A stretch of 64,000 nucleotides of DNA, from positions 310,001-374,000 of the forward strand of contig NZ_LZZW01000018.1 of the NCBI RefSeq assembly GCF_014170375.1, read 5' to 3'. The notes under the pieces were generated by a model, which had not been told where the DNA came from, ran no database searches, and saw only the letters and a list, made by a program, of their open reading frames with translations. The translations under genes were made by a program, and so were the position numbers. Below, piece by piece: positions 61,071 to 64,000 of the stretch. Each line of letters opens with the position of its first letter. Position 1 is the stretch's first letter. The DNA is from Variovorax sp. UMC13 (GTDB lineage: Bacteria > Pseudomonadota > Gammaproteobacteria > Burkholderiales > Burkholderiaceae_C).

Positions 61071-61331
61071 CTACGGTTGGTGGATGGGTGCCGCCTCAGG
61101 CGGAAATTGGTCGGCATGGTGCGGCAGCGCGCTCCCCTTCTTCAAGGCGGCATAGCTGTCCGACATCACGTCGTGGCGCACGATGCCGGCGACGACAGGT
61201 ACGTCGAACGCCTCGGCCACGTCGCGTGCGGTGCAGCCCACGGCACGCTGCAACGCCGTCGCCGGGACCGCAGTACCGTCGCCAGGCAGCAGCGCCACGA
61301 GGACCACCTGCAGGCGCTGTGCGGCGGTCAT
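61071..61331 (-). CDS. Small phage protein, possibly DNA-binding
   Basis: An 86-residue protein with LQVVLVALLPGDGTAVPATALQRAVGCTARDVAEAF, which may form a helix-turn-helix, and a polar tail. The ATG at 61331 overlaps the stop of the gene before it (ATGA). No family recognised. Confidence 0.55.
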   Translation of the reverse strand: MTAAQRLQVVLVALLPGDGTAVPATALQRAVGCTARDVAEAFDVPVVAGIVRHDVMSDSYAALKKGSALPHHADQFPPEAAPIHQP

Positions 61332-61789
61332 GCGGCGCTCCCGAAGGCCACGCGCCGGCCACCGATCAGGCTGTCGACGCTGGCGTGGTCCAGCGCACCG
61401 GCGCGGGCCGGAACCCAGGGCGCCGGTTGGTACTTCGGGCCGTGCATGACGTTGATGTGGCGCGGCGCGGCAACGCGTCCCGTCGACTCAGGTGACGGTG
61501 CGACTGACGCCTGCGGCGCCTGGCCCTCGAACCAGACGAGCTTTCCGACTTCGTTGATACGCTTGTCGATGCGCTTGCTGGAGCGCAGGCGCGCCAGGCT
61601 CTTCTGCATCCAGTAGGGGTCGCGCGCCAGGTCGTCCGCAGTGACGAGGTTTACCGCGAGCAAGGCCTCAAGGAGCTGTGCAGTGCTGCGCTCGCCGTGG
61701 GCCCGCAGCTGGCCGAAGATGGCTGCGCGCACCGGGCTCAGCACCTTGGCCGGGACGTCCTTAGGGCGTCCGAGGTCGAACATGCTCAT
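61328..61789 (-). CDS. Phage protein with likely winged-helix N-terminus
   Basis: A 153-residue protein. PVRAAIFGQLRAHGERSTAQLLEALLAVNLVTADDLARDPYWMQKSLARLRSSKRI has the pattern of a winged helix that reads DNA or binds a partner; the second half is Pro/Ala-rich. The ATG at 61789 overlaps the gene before it (ATGA), with a second ATG two codons later. Its role in the early region is unknown. Confidence 0.55.
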   Translation of the reverse strand: MSMFDLGRPKDVPAKVLSPVRAAIFGQLRAHGERSTAQLLEALLAVNLVTADDLARDPYWMQKSLARLRSSKRIDKRINEVGKLVWFEGQAPQASVAPSPESTGRVAAPRHINVMHGPKYQPAPWVPARAGALDHASVDSLIGGRRVAFGSAA

Positions 61790-61986
61790 GGCCGACCTCC
61801 GCAGAGAGCCGAGCCTTCAGCCATGCCCTTGGTGTACACGGCCTCAACACGCTGGATTTCCTCGTTGCTGTAGTCGTTGACGGCCACGGCGGCCAGGAAC
61901 GAGCCGACGCACAACAGCACCCAGATCACCATGAACAGGGTGTCGTTCTTCATCTGAACGACCGTCTCGGGTGGAGTGCGCCTCAT
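61786..61986 (-). CDS. Small single-pass phage membrane protein
   Basis: A 66-residue protein with one transmembrane helix (FMVIWVLLCVGSFLAAVAV) and a short acidic stretch after it. ATGA overlaps on both sides. The start at 61986 is favoured by that overlap; ATG 61953 just before the helix is possible. Such proteins in early phage operons may be holin-like or host-takeover factors; no family is recognised. Confidence 0.55.
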   Translation of the reverse strand: MRRTPPETVVQMKNDTLFMVIWVLLCVGSFLAAVAVNDYSNEEIQRVEAVYTKGMAEGSALCGGRP

Positions 61987-62132
61987 GCCATCACCCGCGT
62001 CGCGCTGATGCGCATGGCTTCGGGGAAGTTCTCCAGCGCCGTGATGACAGCAGCGAAGCCGTCGGCGTAGAGGCCGTGGTGGTGGCCAGTCGAGCCATCG
62101 CGCATGACGATGCGCAGCAGGAAGGTTTTCAT
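61983..62132 (-). CDS. Very small phage protein
   Basis: A 49-residue protein, KTFLLRIVMRDGSTGHHHGLYADGFAAVITALENFPEA, with a beta-beta-helix pattern. It begins ATG at 62132, overlapping the stop of the B gene (ATGA), and ends overlapping the next gene. Short but clearly in frame with coupled neighbours on both sides. Function unknown. Confidence 0.55.
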   Translation of the reverse strand: MKTFLLRIVMRDGSTGHHHGLYADGFAAVITALENFPEAMRISATRVMA

Positions 62133-63364
62133 TCGGCCCTCGCTACCGCAGAGATCAGACCGGCCGTCACCTTGGCGGCGCCGATGGTCACGGCCTCGTT
62201 CATCGCCGCGCTGACCAGGTTGTTGATCGCCAGCGGGTGGCACAGGGACTGGCTGCGCACGACGCGGCTGCCGCGTGTGTTTTCCGTCACGGCCTGCTGT
62301 AGGCGGTTGCGGATCTCTTCGATCGCATCGGGCGCCATGACGGCGTCGAGGTCCACGTCGACGCGGGTGAACTTGTGGCGCAAATAGGCCTCGACGTGGT
62401 TGTCGAGCGGCGGCAGCTTGACCATCTCGCAGCGCTGCACCACCTCACGCACCTCTGGGTTGCGCTCGGAGAGCTTCAGCTCCAGCTCGGTCTGGCCGAT
62501 CAGGATGATCGCCAGCAGCTTCTTAAAGCCGTCCTGCAGCTCATAGAAGCGCTTGAGGTGCTTGAGCGTGGGCGTAGCCAGGTCGTGGGCCTCTTCAATG
62601 ATCACGACGTGCTTGCGGCCGATCTGGGCGCTGGCCTTGAGGATGTCGTGCATCTGGCCCGAGCGCTGGCTGGTCGCCGCGCGCAGCGAGGTGCCTGGCG
62701 ACACAGCGCGGATCACGGCGCCCGTGATGTCCTCGGCCTTGAGCGGTCGCCCTTTGCGTTCCGACGAGGCCATGCCGAGCACGTAGGGCTCGATGACGGT
62801 GATCGGCTCGCCGCTGGTGTTGATCCACTCGTTCAGGTCGTGGCGCAGCGTGCTCTTGCCGCCGCCGCTCTCCGCGATCACGGCCAGCATGCCCCCGTGC
62901 TTGGCCGTCTGACGCATCGACGCCCGCACATACCGGATGTCGTCCGAGAGAAAGACGTCCGCTTCGGTTTCCATCTCGCCCGTGAACGGGTCGCGTGGGA
63001 TCTTGAAGTGCGCGCGCGCGGCGCGGTTGATGGTGTGTTTCCGCAGTAGCATGTTCTCGTCCTCGGTTTTTGAATGGGCTTGGGGGCCGGAGTGAGCGGG
63101 GCAACCCGCCATCGGGCACATCGCGTTGGCGCGCGATGTGTCCGGTGCTTCGTTAAACGCAGCGGCCACCGTGGCCTCGTCCGCGCCGTTGGCTCGCAGG
63201 AACTTCGCGATGCGTTCCTGCAGCAGTTCTTTCCCGCCGAGCCCCTTGGGCCAGCGGTCGAGATTGATGATCAGATTCACGGTGGCGCCCGACACCTTCA
63301 GGTGGCGAGCGAGATCGGATTGCTTGCGCTTGACGCTGATGAGCGCGGCTTTCAGGTTGAGCAT
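62129..63364 (-). CDS. Mu B-like transposition ATPase
   Basis: A 411-residue AAA+ ATPase of the MuB/TniB type. The first 60 residues form a helix-turn-helix (LKAALISVKRKQSDLARHLKVSGATVNLIINL), also present in Mu B. The ATPase has Walker A AESGGGKSTL with Lys170 and Walker B HVVIIEEAHDL, and the C-terminal part LPPLDNHVEAYLRHKF. B coats target DNA, delivers it to the transposase and gives target immunity. The ATG at 63364 is seven nt downstream of the transposase stop, as in Mu. Confidence 0.9.
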   Translation of the reverse strand: MLNLKAALISVKRKQSDLARHLKVSGATVNLIINLDRWPKGLGGKELLQERIAKFLRANGADEATVAAAFNEAPDTSRANAMCPMAGCPAHSGPQAHSKTEDENMLLRKHTINRAARAHFKIPRDPFTGEMETEADVFLSDDIRYVRASMRQTAKHGGMLAVIAESGGGKSTLRHDLNEWINTSGEPITVIEPYVLGMASSERKGRPLKAEDITGAVIRAVSPGTSLRAATSQRSGQMHDILKASAQIGRKHVVIIEEAHDLATPTLKHLKRFYELQDGFKKLLAIILIGQTELELKLSERNPEVREVVQRCEMVKLPPLDNHVEAYLRHKFTRVDVDLDAVMAPDAIEEIRNRLQQAVTENTRGSRVVRSQSLCHPLAINNLVSAAMNEAVTIGAAKVTAGLISAVARAE

Positions 63365-63371
63365 GGATTCC

Positions 63372-64000
63372 TCAGACCGCGCGCAGGCCACCGGCCGCAC
63401 GCATGGGTTCCGCCTGGACCGGCGCGGTGAATTGCGCGATCAGCGCCTCGATCTGGTCCTCCGGCACGCCCTCTGCGTACCGGGCGGTCATGAAGGCGTT
63501 CTCGTCGGCCGTCAGGTAGCGGCCGATGCCCTTCGCCACCCTCAACATCGCGTCGACCGCGTCCAGCTTGGTGGGCTCGATGCGCACGTGAGCTGGTGCC
63601 TCGATCTCGGAGCCCGCGCGCGGCAGGTAGGTCGGCTGCTCGATGTCCTTCAGATAGCTGTGCGCGACCAGCTTTCCCTCGAAGGGCGCCGTCTTCTTGT
63701 CGCGTGCTGCCTTGACCTCGTCTGCATCCATGCCCGGGTAGGCCTTGGCGTCCATCGTGGCCGTGGCATGCTGCGCCTCGGTGCGCGGCATGGCCTTGTA
63801 TTCGGCTCCGATCTCGGCCGCGGCTTCGAGCTGGCCGAAGCGGTCGAAGCCCTGCACCGGCTCGACGCGGTGGATCATCATTTCGCCGTCGTAGCGGGGA
63901 ACCTCGACCTGGATGGCGCATTCGCCGTACACCAGAGCGCGGACCTGCACCTTGTCGCCGACGCTGATGCCGTCCAGCCCGCGCAGGCTGTAGTCGGCCG
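63372..64000 (-). CDS. Mu A-like transposase, C-terminal part
   Basis: Open to the right edge of the window, so only the last 209 residues are seen. The part has the Mu-transposase C-terminal beta-barrel (LRGLDGISVGDKVQVRALVYGECAIQVEV) followed by the helical tail that contacts B protein. The catalytic DDE core lies outside the window. Its position directly upstream of B, with seven nt between, is the Mu order. Transposition by strand transfer into target DNA is the known role. Confidence 0.85.
   Translation of the reverse strand, partial: ADYSLRGLDGISVGDKVQVRALVYGECAIQVEVPRYDGEMMIHRVEPVQGFDRFGQLEAAAEIGAEYKAMPRTEAQHATATMDAKAYPGMDADEVKAARDKKTAPFEGKLVAHSYLKDIEQPTYLPRAGSEIEAPAHVRIEPTKLDAVDAMLRVAKGIGRYLTADENAFMTARYAEGVPEDQIEALIAQFTAPVQAEPMRAAGGLRAV

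Noticed and set aside
1..64000. CRISPR arrays, tRNA or rRNA genes
   Set aside because: No regularly spaced repeats and no cloverleaf or rRNA-like stretch was noticed on either strand.

Overview
The window is high-GC bacterial DNA with the gene content of a soil or rhizosphere betaproteobacterium of the Comamonadaceae, most like Variovorax. The grounds are several Bug-type periplasmic binding proteins, acyl-CoA catabolic clusters, a tctDE/tctCBA block and a Mu-like element. The genus is an inference from gene style, not from a marker gene. No rRNA, tRNA or CRISPR array was seen.

Layout. 1-8.9 kb: tail of a phosphotransferase, an AraC regulator, a periplasmic metallo-beta-lactamase-fold enzyme, an acyl-CoA ligase divergent from a Bug / ADP-forming CoA ligase / Bug operon, and a small VOC protein. 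9.3-11.5 kb: a large FG-GAP-like lipoprotein. 11.6-22.4 kb: a segment bounded by two decayed IS481-type ends in the same orientation. It holds an MFS exporter with a LysR regulator, an unknown acidic protein, a three-subunit membrane-bound dehydrogenase (Tat-exported small subunit, GMC flavoprotein, triheme cytochrome c), a 94-nt imperfect palindrome, a broken Bug gene and a lower-GC PHP-plus-ATPase gene of TrlF/Ppl type, a candidate defence gene.

22.7-34.3 kb: an eight-gene leftward operon (two Bug proteins, two hot-dog hydratases, a nitroreductase, a class III CoA-transferase, two acyl-CoA dehydrogenases). It faces a rightward operon of two paralogous branched-chain-type binding proteins and an AMP-forming acyl-CoA ligase. 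Together these look like import, CoA activation and beta-oxidation-like breakdown of an unknown carboxylic acid. 34.4-39.1 kb: a small exported SUOX-fold protein, a GGDEF-EAL protein and several small unknown genes.

39.2-47.8 kb: an XRE-cupin regulator divergent from a catabolic operon made of a LadA-like flavin monooxygenase, its flavin reductase, an MFS carrier interrupted by an amber codon, an aldehyde dehydrogenase, a DUF3311 protein plus a sodium:solute symporter, an aspartoacylase-like deacylase and an acetyltransferase. 47.9-53.7 kb: HslR, then the TctE/TctD two-component pair divergent from tctC-tctB-tctA. 53.7-57.3 kb: a two-domain retropepsin-like protein and a TonB-dependent receptor with a Fur-like box and a hairpin that would mask its ribosome binding site.

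57.5-64.0 kb: a tightly coupled leftward early operon of a Mu-like transposable phage (transposase A C-terminus, B ATPase, DUF3164, DUF2786, GemA, Mor, small unknowns). The late phage genes that should follow Mor are absent: host DNA begins directly after it. The element is therefore either a truncated prophage or an early-only mobile unit. Its left part lies outside the window.
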